Source: Alphaproteobacteria bacterium UBA6038 (GTDB lineage Bacteria > Pseudomonadota > Alphaproteobacteria > Micropepsales > Micropepsaceae). From it: a DNA stretch of 14,255 nt. Each line of letters starts with the position of its first letter. The stretch's first letter is position 1. The stretch is taken from assembly GCA_002429315.1 (NCBI GenBank), contig DIZC01000079.1, positions 974-15,228 of the forward strand, written 5' to 3'. Below are positions 1 to 6,819 of the stretch, piece after piece. The notes beneath the pieces are model-generated. The model made no database searches and was not told the origin of the DNA. It was given only the letters and a program-made list of their open reading frames with translations. The position numbers were made by a program, and so were the translations under genes.

Positions 1-548
1 GAGGTGCCGTCATACGGCGTCCCCGTCGAGGCGCCCTGATAGGAGAGCGTGGCGAGCGGGCGCACGCCGTCGTTGCAGCCGGTGTGACTGCAGAAATTGT
101 ACAGCACCTTGTAGGTCCAGCCGGTGCCGTTGGGGCTGAGCTCGAACATGCTGCCTTCGCCGTGGGCGCCGCCGCCTTCGGCCAGGCCGTAGAGGTTGCC
201 GTTCACGTCGCGGATCAGGCCGGCATTGGGAAGCTGGCCGTCGGGACAGACAGAGTCATGGCAGAACGCGTGCACCACGTGAAACGCATACGTGCCGGCC
301 GATGGGACGAGCTCGAACACCGTGCCGCCGTTGTTGGCGGTGCCGCCGCTGGTGGCGGTGCCGAAGAGATTGCCGTTGGGATCGAGCAACAGCCCCGCTT
401 CGGGTTCAGAGCCATCCGCACAATTGGCGCTGTGGCAGAACGGATGCAGCGTGGAGAGCGTGGCGGCCTGCGCCGCGCCGGCAACGCCGATGGTCGCTGC
501 GGCGATCAGAAAGACCGCGCGCAAAAGTGTGGCTGAGCCGAATAGCAT
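1..548 (-). CDS. Exported gloVer-repeat protein, 3' part beyond window (copy 1)
   Basis: This is a partial gene; 182 codons are visible and it runs off the left edge. The ATG at 548 is preceded by a strong G-rich ribosome binding site. Residues 1-28 form a signal peptide (MLFGSATLLR start, long hydrophobic core, cleavage near AQA|A), so the product is predicted to be exported. Three repeats follow, with FCHSANCADG, FCHDSVCPDG and FCSHTGCNDG loops and GNLFGT/GNLYGL and VFEL/MFEL strands. These match the gloVer tandem-repeat family (choice-of-anchor tandem repeat GloVer-containing proteins). The window ends inside repeat 3, in the special TYQG-YDGTS segment shared by all five paralogues here. 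Full copies have seven repeats and 436-462 residues, so roughly 260 residues are missing. It is probably the last gene of the row but is separated by 252 bp, so it may have its own promoter. The biochemical function of the family is unknown. Confidence 0.88.
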   Translation of the reverse strand, partial: MLFGSATLLRAVFLIAAATIGVAGAAQAATLSTLHPFCHSANCADGSEPEAGLLLDPNGNLFGTATSGGTANNGGTVFELVPSAGTYAFHVVHAFCHDSVCPDGQLPNAGLIRDVNGNLYGLAEGGGAHGEGSMFELSPNGTGWTYKVLYNFCSHTGCNDGVRPLATLSYQGASTGTPYDGT

Positions 549-554
549 AACGAA

Positions 555-562
555 CCTCCCCC
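555..562 (-). promoter_or_regulatory. Ribosome binding site GGGGGAGG of gloVer copy 1
   Basis: GGGGGAGG lies six bases before the ATG at 548. It fixes the start of the partial gene and is typical of the G-rich Shine-Dalgarno sites seen before the paralogues. Confidence 0.7.
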
Positions 563-615
563 GAAGTGTGCCGGCAGTGTAGCGCGGTTTGGAATGGAAT
601 CAGCCAAAAACGTCG

Positions 616-636
616 TCCCCGGGCTTGTCACGGGGA
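616..636. repeat. Short palindrome in the gap between gloVer copies 1 and 2
   Basis: Perfect 6-bp arms TCCCCG and CGGGGA enclose a nine-base loop. The sequence around it (GTCCCCGGGCTTGTCACGGG) resembles the short palindromes often found between genes in Rhizobiales. It may also act as a weak hairpin upstream of copy 1. No T-run follows on either strand, so a terminator role is not supported. Confidence 0.4.
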
Positions 637-692
637 GCCATGACCTCGATCTGCGTTTGTCCGGCCAGACCGAGGGCATGGGTGGCCGTCAC

Positions 693-759
693 CCGCCTCC
701 GCTTTGCTTCGGCGCGGCATGTGCGAAGGCAAGGCGCGCCATAGCTTTAGCGACGGCGG
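693..759. repeat. Nested imperfect inverted repeat in the gap 549-800
   Basis: The outer arms CCGCCTCCGCT (693-703) and AGCGACGGCGG (749-759) pair at 9 of 11 positions. The inner arms GGCGCG (711-716) and CGCGCC (735-740) pair perfectly, giving a cruciform-like unit. It occupies most of the 252-bp gap downstream of gloVer copy 2. It looks like a decayed dispersed intergenic element. It could also attenuate transcription from copy 2 into copy 1, which is inference only. Confidence 0.4.
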
Positions 760-800
760 CAAGGCCGGCCACGACTCCGTGGTTTATCCGCTCCTACCGA

Positions 801-2111
801 TTACGGCGGGGACGACCGACGCAACTCAAAGGCGGTGCCGCCGTTGTTCGCGCCGGCCTCCGTGGCTGTCCCAAACAGATTGCCCGACGAATCGAGAATC
901 AGCGGCGCCCTTGGCGCAGCGCCGTGCAAGCAATCGGTCGGCGTGCAGAGGCTGACGAGCTTTGTGTAGGTGCTGCCGCGGAACTTGAAGATCACGCCGC
1001 CCTGGTGATCGCCGCCCGATTGCGTTGTGCCGAACAAATTGCCGGCGCCGTCGGGCGTAAGCCCCGCTTGCGGCGCCTGTCCGTCGGGACAACCGCTGGA
1101 AACGCAGAAGCTGTACAGCACCCTTTCCCGGAAACCCGTATCGGTGGAGACGATCTTGAAAATCGCGCCTCCACCGTGGGCCCCTCCGGCGCTTGTGGTG
1201 CCCACCAAATCGCCCGCATCGTCCATCGTGAGACCGGTGGGCGTGGAGCCGTCGGCGCAGTTAGCCAAGCGACAAAAATTGTGCAGCACGGTCTCGCTGC
1301 CGCCGCCCGCGGGAATCTCGAAGGCGACGCCATCGCCGTTCGAGCCGCCGCCGCCGGTCACGCCGAACAGATTGCCGCCCGCATCGACCACAAGAGGCGC
1401 GCTCGGCACGTCGCCGTCCCGGCAGTTCGGCTTCGAGCAGAAGGTGTATAGATTCGTGACGTTCCATAATTCCTGGCCGCTCACCGGGACGGCCTGGAAC
1501 GCGACGCCCCTGTTGCCTTCGCCGAGGCCGCCGAGCGTGACGCCGTAGACCGGCGATGTTCCATCGTAAGGCGCTCCGCTCAATTCGCCTTGATAGGTGA
1601 GCTTGTAGACGGGCTGAAAACCAGCGGAACAGAAGGTGCAGAAATCGGCGCGCACCTTGAAGGTCCACGAGGTGGTGCCGGGAATGAGCTCGTACAGCGT
1701 GCCTTCATCCTGCGAGCCCCCCCGTTTCGCCAGGCCGTAGAGATGCCCGTTGGTGTCGAGGATCAGGCCGGCGAGCGGATTCTGGCCGTCGGGGCAGCCG
1801 CTCTGGTTGCAGAAATTGTGGAGCACCTGGAATTGGTAGCCGGTGCCGGTGTTCACCAGCTCGAACACGACGCCGAGATTGTTCGCCCCGCCGGTGAAGG
1901 TGGTGCCGTAAAAGTTGCCGGCCGAATCCCGCACCAGCGGTGCGTAAGGCGACGAGCCGTCCGCGCACGCCGCCCGCGCGCAGAACGGATGCAATGTTCG
2001 GAGCGTTGCGGCGCGCGCGCCGCTTGACGGTGCGACGCCGGCGAGCACCGCCGCCGTGAGAGCGGCCGCAAGCGCGACGTGATTGCGTCGCTGCGTCATT
2101 TCCAAAAACAT
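801..2111 (-). CDS. Exported seven-repeat gloVer protein (copy 2)
   Basis: 436 residues from the ATG at 2111. This start is preferred over the in-frame start nine codons upstream because GGGGAGG sits five bases before it. A signal peptide covers residues 1 to about 34 (basic TQRRN, hydrophobic core, cleavage near ARA|A). Seven gloVer-type repeats follow, with loops FCARAACADG, FCNQSGCPDG, FCTFCSAGF, FCSKPNCRDG, FCRLANCADG, FCVSSGCPDG and LCTPTDCLHG. Repeat 3 is aberrant: it has a CxxC spacing and no DG, followed by the paralogue-wide TYQG-YDGTSP segment. Repeat 7 has lost the usual F and D. The end (FELRRSSPP) is longer than the FELV(R/P) ends of copies 3 and 4, suggesting that the last codons were recruited from flanking repeat DNA. 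It lies 30 bp behind copy 3, probably in the same transcript. A secreted beta-propeller-like fold is inferred; the ligand is unknown. Confidence 0.9.
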   Translation of the reverse strand: MFLEMTQRRNHVALAAALTAAVLAGVAPSSGARAATLRTLHPFCARAACADGSSPYAPLVRDSAGNFYGTTFTGGANNLGVVFELVNTGTGYQFQVLHNFCNQSGCPDGQNPLAGLILDTNGHLYGLAKRGGSQDEGTLYELIPGTTSWTFKVRADFCTFCSAGFQPVYKLTYQGELSGAPYDGTSPVYGVTLGGLGEGNRGVAFQAVPVSGQELWNVTNLYTFCSKPNCRDGDVPSAPLVVDAGGNLFGVTGGGGSNGDGVAFEIPAGGGSETVLHNFCRLANCADGSTPTGLTMDDAGDLVGTTSAGGAHGGGAIFKIVSTDTGFRERVLYSFCVSSGCPDGQAPQAGLTPDGAGNLFGTTQSGGDHQGGVIFKFRGSTYTKLVSLCTPTDCLHGAAPRAPLILDSSGNLFGTATEAGANNGGTAFELRRSSPP

Positions 2112-2116
2112 GTTGT

Positions 2117-2123
2117 CCTCCCC
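2117..2123 (-). promoter_or_regulatory. Ribosome binding site GGGGAGG deciding the start at 2111
   Basis: GGGGAGG lies five bases before the ATG at 2111. The alternative upstream start at 2138 would lie almost against the stop of copy 3 and would put this site inside the coding region. Confidence 0.65.
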
Positions 2124-2141
2124 GTTGTTGATTCCCACGGC

Positions 2142-3497
2142 TTACCGCACCAGCTCAAACACCGTGCCGCCGCCGTATTCCGTGTTGGTGAGTATCCCGC
2201 CATCGATGGCCACGCCGAACAGGTCGCCCGCTTTGTCGAGGAGGAGCCCGCCGGAGGGGATTTCACCATCGGGGCAATCCGATTTTCGGCAGAAATCGTA
2301 GAGCACGGAGACGTTGGTGCCGTGCAGCTTGAAAATCGTTCCGCCGCCGTACCGTCCGCCAATGGTTGTCTCGCCGAGCACATTGCCGTTCGCATCAAGG
2401 ATCAGCGCGGACGGATGGGCGCCATCGCCGGTGCAGGGCCATTGCAGGCAAAAGGTATGAAGCACGGTTTCCTTGACCGTGTACGTTTCGGGCGTCAGCT
2501 TGAACACCACGCCTTCGCCGGCCGCGCCGCCCGAGCTGCTGCTGCCGAAGAGATCGCCGGTGGCATTCATGACCACTGGACTTCCAGGCTCCTGGCCGTC
2601 GGGGCAGAAATCATTCTCGGTCGTGCAGAAGTCATGCAGCACCGCTTCGGTGTAGCCGCTCTTGCCAGGCAGAAGCTCGAACGCCGTGCCGAAATCGTAT
2701 CCACCGCCGACAGCGGCGGTGCCAAACAAATCGCCCTTGGCGTCGAGCAACAACGATGCCTCCGGATGCTGCCCGTCATCGCAATTTTTTTGCGAGCAGA
2801 AACCGTAGAGCACCGACTCTGTTCCGTGGGCCTTCCCGGTGAGCGCGAACACGATGCCGGAGGCATGGGACCCGCCGCCAAAGGTAGTGCCGTAAAGCGG
2901 AGAGGTCCCGTCGTACAGCGCGCCGCTTTGCGAGCCCTGATATGTCAAATTTCCGAAGGGTTGAGCGCCGTCCGCGCAGCTCGCTTGCGAGCAGAACGTG
3001 TAAAGGATCTTGAATTTCCACTTAGTCCGGTCCGCGTTGGGCACCAGCCGGAATGCCACGCCATTATTGACTCCGCCGGCGCCGGTGCCGCCTGAGAGGG
3101 CAGTGCCGTACAGATCGCCGTTCGTATCGAGGATAAGGCTCCCGTACGGGTTCTCGCCATCGGCGCAATTCGGCTGGACACAGAAATCGTGAAGCACCCT
3201 GAATTTGTAGCCGGTACCGGTGAGCCGGAGCTCGAACACGGTGCCGCCGGTACTGGCGTTGACGTCTCCGTATTTTCCGCCATAGGCCGTCGTGCCGTAA
3301 AGATTGCCGGCGTCGTCCCGCACGAGCGCCGTCACCGGATTTGCACCATCGGGGCAAGTCGGCTGCGCGCAGAAGCGATGCAATACCTTGAACGTGTAGG
3401 CGGATGCGGAGTGGATTGGCGCAAGCGCAAATGCAATCGTGGCCGCAAACACAAGTGCCGGCGCCAGGCGGTTGCTCCGTCTATTGTCGAAACCCAT
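2142..3497 (-). CDS. Exported seven-repeat gloVer protein (copy 3)
   Basis: 451 residues from the ATG at 3497. The same layout as the paralogues (G-run, AACAAC, ATG) argues for this start over the one at 3524. The signal peptide is residues 1-33 with cleavage at ASA|YT. There are seven gloVer-type repeats, with loops FCAQPTCPDG, FCVQPNCADG, FCSQASCADG, FCSQKNCDDG, FCTTENDFCPDG, FCLQWPCTGDG and FCRKSDCPDG, giving fourteen regularly spaced cysteines. The long loops of repeats 5 and 6 carry small insertions. Repeat 2 ends in the PNADRT-W motif shared with copies 4 and 5, and repeat 3 has the TYQG-YDGTSPLYG segment. The protein ends in GGGTVFELVR. The gene starts 23 bp after the stop of copy 4, so co-transcription is very likely. 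It is predicted to be periplasmic or secreted. There is no catalytic motif and no lipobox or cell-wall anchor. Confidence 0.92.
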   Translation of the reverse strand: MGFDNRRSNRLAPALVFAATIAFALAPIHSASAYTFKVLHRFCAQPTCPDGANPVTALVRDDAGNLYGTTAYGGKYGDVNASTGGTVFELRLTGTGYKFRVLHDFCVQPNCADGENPYGSLILDTNGDLYGTALSGGTGAGGVNNGVAFRLVPNADRTKWKFKILYTFCSQASCADGAQPFGNLTYQGSQSGALYDGTSPLYGTTFGGGSHASGIVFALTGKAHGTESVLYGFCSQKNCDDGQHPEASLLLDAKGDLFGTAAVGGGYDFGTAFELLPGKSGYTEAVLHDFCTTENDFCPDGQEPGSPVVMNATGDLFGSSSSGGAAGEGVVFKLTPETYTVKETVLHTFCLQWPCTGDGAHPSALILDANGNVLGETTIGGRYGGGTIFKLHGTNVSVLYDFCRKSDCPDGEIPSGGLLLDKAGDLFGVAIDGGILTNTEYGGGTVFELVR

Positions 3498-3503
3498 GTT
3501 GTT

Positions 3504-3508
3504 CCCCC
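3504..3508 (-). promoter_or_regulatory. G-run ribosome binding site before gloVer copy 3
   Basis: GGGGG followed by AACAAC and the ATG at 3497. It has no A in the core, so it is a weaker site than those of copies 1 and 2, but it lies at the expected distance and supports the inner start codon. Confidence 0.45.
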
Positions 3509-3520
3509 GTTTCCCGCGAT

Positions 3521-4858
3521 TCACGGCACCAGCTCGAACACCGTGCCGTGGCCGTATTTGCCGCCTTCTTCCGCGGAGCCGAAAATATCGCCAGAGGCAT
3601 CCATGAACAGCGGGCCGTAATAGAGCTGGGCGCCATCGGCGCAGTCGGGGAGGCCGAGCCGACAGAAGCTATGCAGCACGTGCTCCGTTCCGCCGTGAAG
3701 CTTGAACACCGTGCCGCAGCCATGGCCGGCGCCGTCGCAGTTGGCGCCGGTGTAGGCGCCGCCCCACAAGGTCGAGCCGAACAGATCGCCGTTCGCGTCG
3801 ATGGCAATCCCGCCGTAGGGCAGATAGCCGTCGGCGCACGAGGCCTGGCTGCAGAAATTATAGAGCACCGTCTCGGTCGAGTTCACGCCGGTCGGTGCAA
3901 TGCGGTACACGATGCCGCCCGGCCCGCTCGGCGTCGTCCCGACCAACTTGCCGCTTGCATCCAGCGTCGGTGGACCGATGGGATACTGGCCGTCGCTGCA
4001 ATTGCTCTGCTGACAGAAGCTGTACAGCACCGTTTCGCCGCCGCCGCTCGGCAGCTCGAACAGCACGCCGTGATTGTTGCCGCCGCCATACCGCGTCACG
4101 CCGAACAGGTTTCCGCTCCCATCGATGATCAGTCCGGACGGATCGTTGCCGTCGGCGCAGCCCGCCAGATGGCAGAAGGTGTGTAGGACCTTCACGCTAC
4201 GCAACGTCTGGCCCGAGACGAAGGTGAGCTTGAACGCGACGCCGTCGCTGGCCGCGCCGCCGTGCTGGGTGGCGCCGTAGAGCGGCGAGGTACCGTCGTA
4301 AAGGGCGCCCGTCTCCGCGCCCTGATAGGTGAGTGGGCCGAACGGAGCACTGCCATCGGGACAGCCGCTTTGCGCACAGAAATTGTGCAGCGTCACGTGC
4401 GTCCACACCGAGCGGTCGGCGTTGGGAACCAGCTCGAACACCGTACCGCTGCCATGTGCGCCGCCCGCCGATGTCGTGCCGAAGAGATCGCCGTTGGCGT
4501 CGAGAATGAGCGGGGCGTACGGCTGGCTTCCATCCTTGCAACTCGACGTCACGCAGAAGCGGTAGAGGACCTTGAATGCGAGCCCCGGGAGCAGCGAATA
4601 CACCACGCCGCCATCGTGCCTGCCTCCTGCCGACGTGGTTCCATAGACGACGCCGCCTGAGTCCTGCAGCGGCGGAAAATACGGATACGCGCCATCCGGG
4701 CAGAGGCTGCTCTTGCAGAAGGTGTGCAGCAGCTTCAGCGTGTACGCCGATGCCCCGCTCGGCGCGACGAACATGGCGGCAAACGCGGCGGCGAGCACCA
4801 GCGCGGCGGCCAGTGGCTCCCGCCGAATGGAATTGCGGAGACCGGATCCGTTGCCCAT
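3521..4858 (-). CDS. Exported seven-repeat gloVer protein (copy 4)
   Basis: 445 residues from the ATG at 4858. The open frame continues 115 codons further upstream, but that part overlaps copy 5 in another frame, is rich in Ala, Ser and Arg, and has no repeats. The inner start has AGGGGAG eight bases before it. The signal peptide covers residues 1-38 (basic LRNSIRRE, hydrophobic core, ASA|YT). Seven gloVer-type repeats follow, with loops FCKSSLCPDG, FCVTSSCKDG, FCAQSGCPDG, FCHLAGCADG, FCQQSNCSDG, FCSQASCADG and FCRLGLPDCADG. Repeat 3 carries TYQG-YDGTSPLYG. Repeat 6 has an extra NCDGAGHGC insertion shared only with copy 5, which marks these two as the closest pair in that region. The protein ends in GTVFELVP. 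It is part of the likely operon from copy 5 to copy 2. Its role is unknown beyond export and a propeller-like repeat fold. Confidence 0.92.
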   Translation of the reverse strand: MGNGSGLRNSIRREPLAAALVLAAAFAAMFVAPSGASAYTLKLLHTFCKSSLCPDGAYPYFPPLQDSGGVVYGTTSAGGRHDGGVVYSLLPGLAFKVLYRFCVTSSCKDGSQPYAPLILDANGDLFGTTSAGGAHGSGTVFELVPNADRSVWTHVTLHNFCAQSGCPDGSAPFGPLTYQGAETGALYDGTSPLYGATQHGGAASDGVAFKLTFVSGQTLRSVKVLHTFCHLAGCADGNDPSGLIIDGSGNLFGVTRYGGGNNHGVLFELPSGGGETVLYSFCQQSNCSDGQYPIGPPTLDASGKLVGTTPSGPGGIVYRIAPTGVNSTETVLYNFCSQASCADGYLPYGGIAIDANGDLFGSTLWGGAYTGANCDGAGHGCGTVFKLHGGTEHVLHSFCRLGLPDCADGAQLYYGPLFMDASGDIFGSAEEGGKYGHGTVFELVP

Positions 4859-4866
4859 GAAAATCA

Positions 4867-4873
4867 CTCCCCT
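4867..4873 (-). promoter_or_regulatory. Ribosome binding site AGGGGAG deciding the start at 4858
   Basis: AGGGGAG lies eight bases before the ATG at 4858 and rules in the short form of copy 4. The site lies just past the stop of the relic at 4878-4952. Confidence 0.65.
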
Positions 4874-4877
4874 CAAG

Positions 4878-4952
4878 TCATGACGTGAACGCGAAGATCG
4901 CGCCGGAACCGTACGCGCCGCCATTCGCGGCAGCCCTGAAGCCGACGCGTGG
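4878..4952 (-). pseudogene. Relic of a gloVer C-terminus, in frame behind the stop of copy 5
   Basis: Directly after the TGA of the neighbouring gene the same frame stays open for 24 codons and ends at TGA (4878-4880). The peptide ends in NGGAYGSGAIFAFTS. This has the shape of a terminal gloVer repeat (NGG-x-YGSG-x-IF-x-F), compared with GGLHGGGTVFEYVP at the true end of copy 5. It is most simply the 3' scar of another paralogue lost by recombination between copies. A read-through extension of copy 5 is less likely because copy 5 already has a complete terminal repeat. Confidence 0.5.
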
Positions 4953-6341
4953 TCACGGCACATACTCGAACACCGTGCCGCCGCCATGGAGGCCGCCTTC
5001 GCTGGCCACGCCGAACACATTGCCCGATCCGTCCAGCGACAGCCGGCCATACAGCGGCTCCGCGCCATCGCCGCAGTCGGGAAGGCCGGCCCTGCAGAAG
5101 CTGTGCAGCACCGCGAGCTTCGATGTGCGAGGATTGAAGCGGTACAGCGTGCCGCAGCCGTGACCGCTGTTGTCGCAATTGACGCTGTAATCGGCGCCGC
5201 CATACCGCGTCACGCCGAACAGGTTGCCGTTCGGATCGATCGTCACCCCGGCGCTCGGAGAAGCCCCATCCGTGCAATTCGCGGCGCCACAGAAATTGTA
5301 GAGCACGGTTTCCGGACTCGACGCAGAGGGCGTGATTTTGAAAACGATCCCGCTGCTGCTTGCTCCGCCGTTCGATGTGGTGCCGTAGAGGCGCCCCCTT
5401 GCATCGATGGAGACCGGGCCTACCGGATTTATGCCGTCCTGGCAGCCGAACCCCGCGCAGAACGCGTAGACCACGACTTCCCTCTGCTGCTGCGGGTAGA
5501 TCTTGAACACGGTGCCCCATCCGTTCGGGCCTCCGTTGCCGCCGTTTACGGTGGTGCCGAAAAGAACGCCATTGGCGTTAATGGTCAGTCCCGATTGCGG
5601 AGAAGCGCCATCGATGCAGTCGGCCTGCGAGCAGAATTGATAGATGACTGTCTCTTTCCATTTGCTGTGGCCGGCCACGGGCACGATCCTGAACGCCACG
5701 CCGGCGCCGTTGCCGTTGTTGCCGGTGCCGGCAAACGGGCTCGCGCCGTAGATGGGAGAGCTGCCGTCGTAAGGCGCGCCGGTGTAGGCGCCAGGATAGG
5801 TTAGCTGGGCCTCCGGCCACTTGCCGTCCGCGCACGGATCGCCGCCCGGACAGAAGCTGTAGCGTACGATCTCGGTCCATTCGGTGCGGTCGGCATTGGG
5901 CTTGAGCTCAAACAACGTGCCCTTGCCGTAGGCGCCGCCCCCGAACGTGGTGCCGTAGAGATTGCCGTGCGTGTCGATGATCGGCGGGGCCGCGGGAGTC
6001 GCTCCGTCGCCGCATGCAGAAACCGAGCAGAAGCGATGCAACACACGATAGGTGTACCCGCCGGTCCCGTCCGGGGTCAGCGCGTAGACAACACCGTTGT
6101 TATTGCCGCCAAAAGCCGTCGTGCCGTAGAGCACGCCATTGCTGTCGGCGATCGGCGGGTACTGAGGCGTTTGGCCGTCCGGGCAGTACTGTTTGGCACA
6201 AAAGGCATGCAGGATTTTCACCGTCGCCCCTGCGCTCTGCGGCATCGCAACCGCGCAGACGATCGCCGCCGCGCCGACAATCCATCCGCGCGCCATGAAA
6301 CTGCGGAAACGGACATGGTGGCCGGCCATTTTCGCGATCAT
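4953..6341 (-). CDS. Exported seven-repeat gloVer protein (copy 5, first of row)
   Basis: 462 residues; GGGGGG lies seven bases before the ATG at 6341. The signal peptide runs to about residue 39 (basic HHVRFRS, MARGW, hydrophobic core, cleavage near AGA|TVK). Seven gloVer-type repeats follow, with loops FCAKQYCPDG (from residue 47), FCSVSACGDG, FCPGGDPCADG, FCSQADCIDG, FCAGFGCQDG, FCGAANCTDG and FCRAGLPDCGDG, spaced roughly 56-62 residues apart. Repeat 3 has TYPG-YDGSSPIYG, the most diverged form of that segment. Repeat 6 has the extra NCDNSGHGC insertion shared with copy 4. The protein ends in GTVFEYVP. It is the promoter-proximal gene, with 478 bp of non-coding DNA upstream. Seven repeats suggest a seven-bladed propeller, and the paired cysteines suggest one disulfide per blade after export. 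Both are inference. Confidence 0.92.
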   Translation of the reverse strand: MIAKMAGHHVRFRSFMARGWIVGAAAIVCAVAMPQSAGATVKILHAFCAKQYCPDGQTPQYPPIADSNGVLYGTTAFGGNNNGVVYALTPDGTGGYTYRVLHRFCSVSACGDGATPAAPPIIDTHGNLYGTTFGGGAYGKGTLFELKPNADRTEWTEIVRYSFCPGGDPCADGKWPEAQLTYPGAYTGAPYDGSSPIYGASPFAGTGNNGNGAGVAFRIVPVAGHSKWKETVIYQFCSQADCIDGASPQSGLTINANGVLFGTTVNGGNGGPNGWGTVFKIYPQQQREVVVYAFCAGFGCQDGINPVGPVSIDARGRLYGTTSNGGASSSGIVFKITPSASSPETVLYNFCGAANCTDGASPSAGVTIDPNGNLFGVTRYGGADYSVNCDNSGHGCGTLYRFNPRTSKLAVLHSFCRAGLPDCGDGAEPLYGRLSLDGSGNVFGVASEGGLHGGGTVFEYVP

Positions 6342-6819
6342 GAAAAATCCCCCCGTTCAACCCCGGCCAACTGCGATCTTACCGGATTTTAAGGCACCGG
6401 ACTACGCGCAGCTATCTTGCCTTATGAGGGATTCGCAGCGCCATCTCGAACCTCGTGCCCTTGGATCGGGTGCTGAGGCGATCCGCGACTATCCGAGAAG
6501 CCTTCAGAGAGCCCCGATGCAGACAAGCTCGATGATCTTCATTTATCGGATTGTGGTCTCTGTTTCCGGTCCCGAACGATAGCAGCGTCGCCTTCAGTGC
6601 CGGCTCGGGTGGCGAAGGCGCACGGCTTTATCGGTCAGATCACCCGCGCTTCATCCGCATGGCGCGGGAGGAATCAGCATGGAAGTAGCGCGGGCGACCG
6701 CCGCCCACCTCGCCCGCGGGAGCCGCGCGTCTCCCGAATGCGAATTCGGCCGACCGTGCGGGCCGAGATTGGTGAAGTAAGGGGCGGCTATCTCCGTAAG
6801 TGGCTCCTTGCGAAAGCTC
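6342..6819. other. 478-bp gap upstream of the gloVer row; no gene recognised
   Basis: This gap separates the gloVer row from the 3' end of the PQQ-like gene. It should hold the promoter and 5' leader of copy 5, but I see no convincing -35/-10 pair. The weak candidate TAAGAT (minus strand, 6374-6379) lacks a partner. On the minus strand 6415-6627 is open for 71 codons without a start codon. On the plus strand a 33-codon frame (6679-6780) has GGGAGGA before its ATG. Neither resembles a family I can name. No strong hairpin terminator follows the PQQ-like gene. Confidence 0.5.

Noticed and set aside
2079..3095. 338-codon open frame on the plus strand opposite gloVer copy 3
   Set aside because: It is periodic only because it mirrors the gloVer repeats and has no independent features. 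Similar frames occur opposite every copy.
4859..5203. 115-codon N-terminal extension of gloVer copy 4
   Set aside because: It overlaps copy 5 in another frame and has Ala/Ser/Arg-rich composition. A good ribosome binding site and signal peptide follow at the inner ATG.
6679..6780. 33-codon frame on the plus strand with a GGGAGGA ribosome binding site
   Set aside because: It is short, Arg/Ala-rich and unlike any family. One good ribosome binding site in purine-rich DNA is not enough to call a gene.
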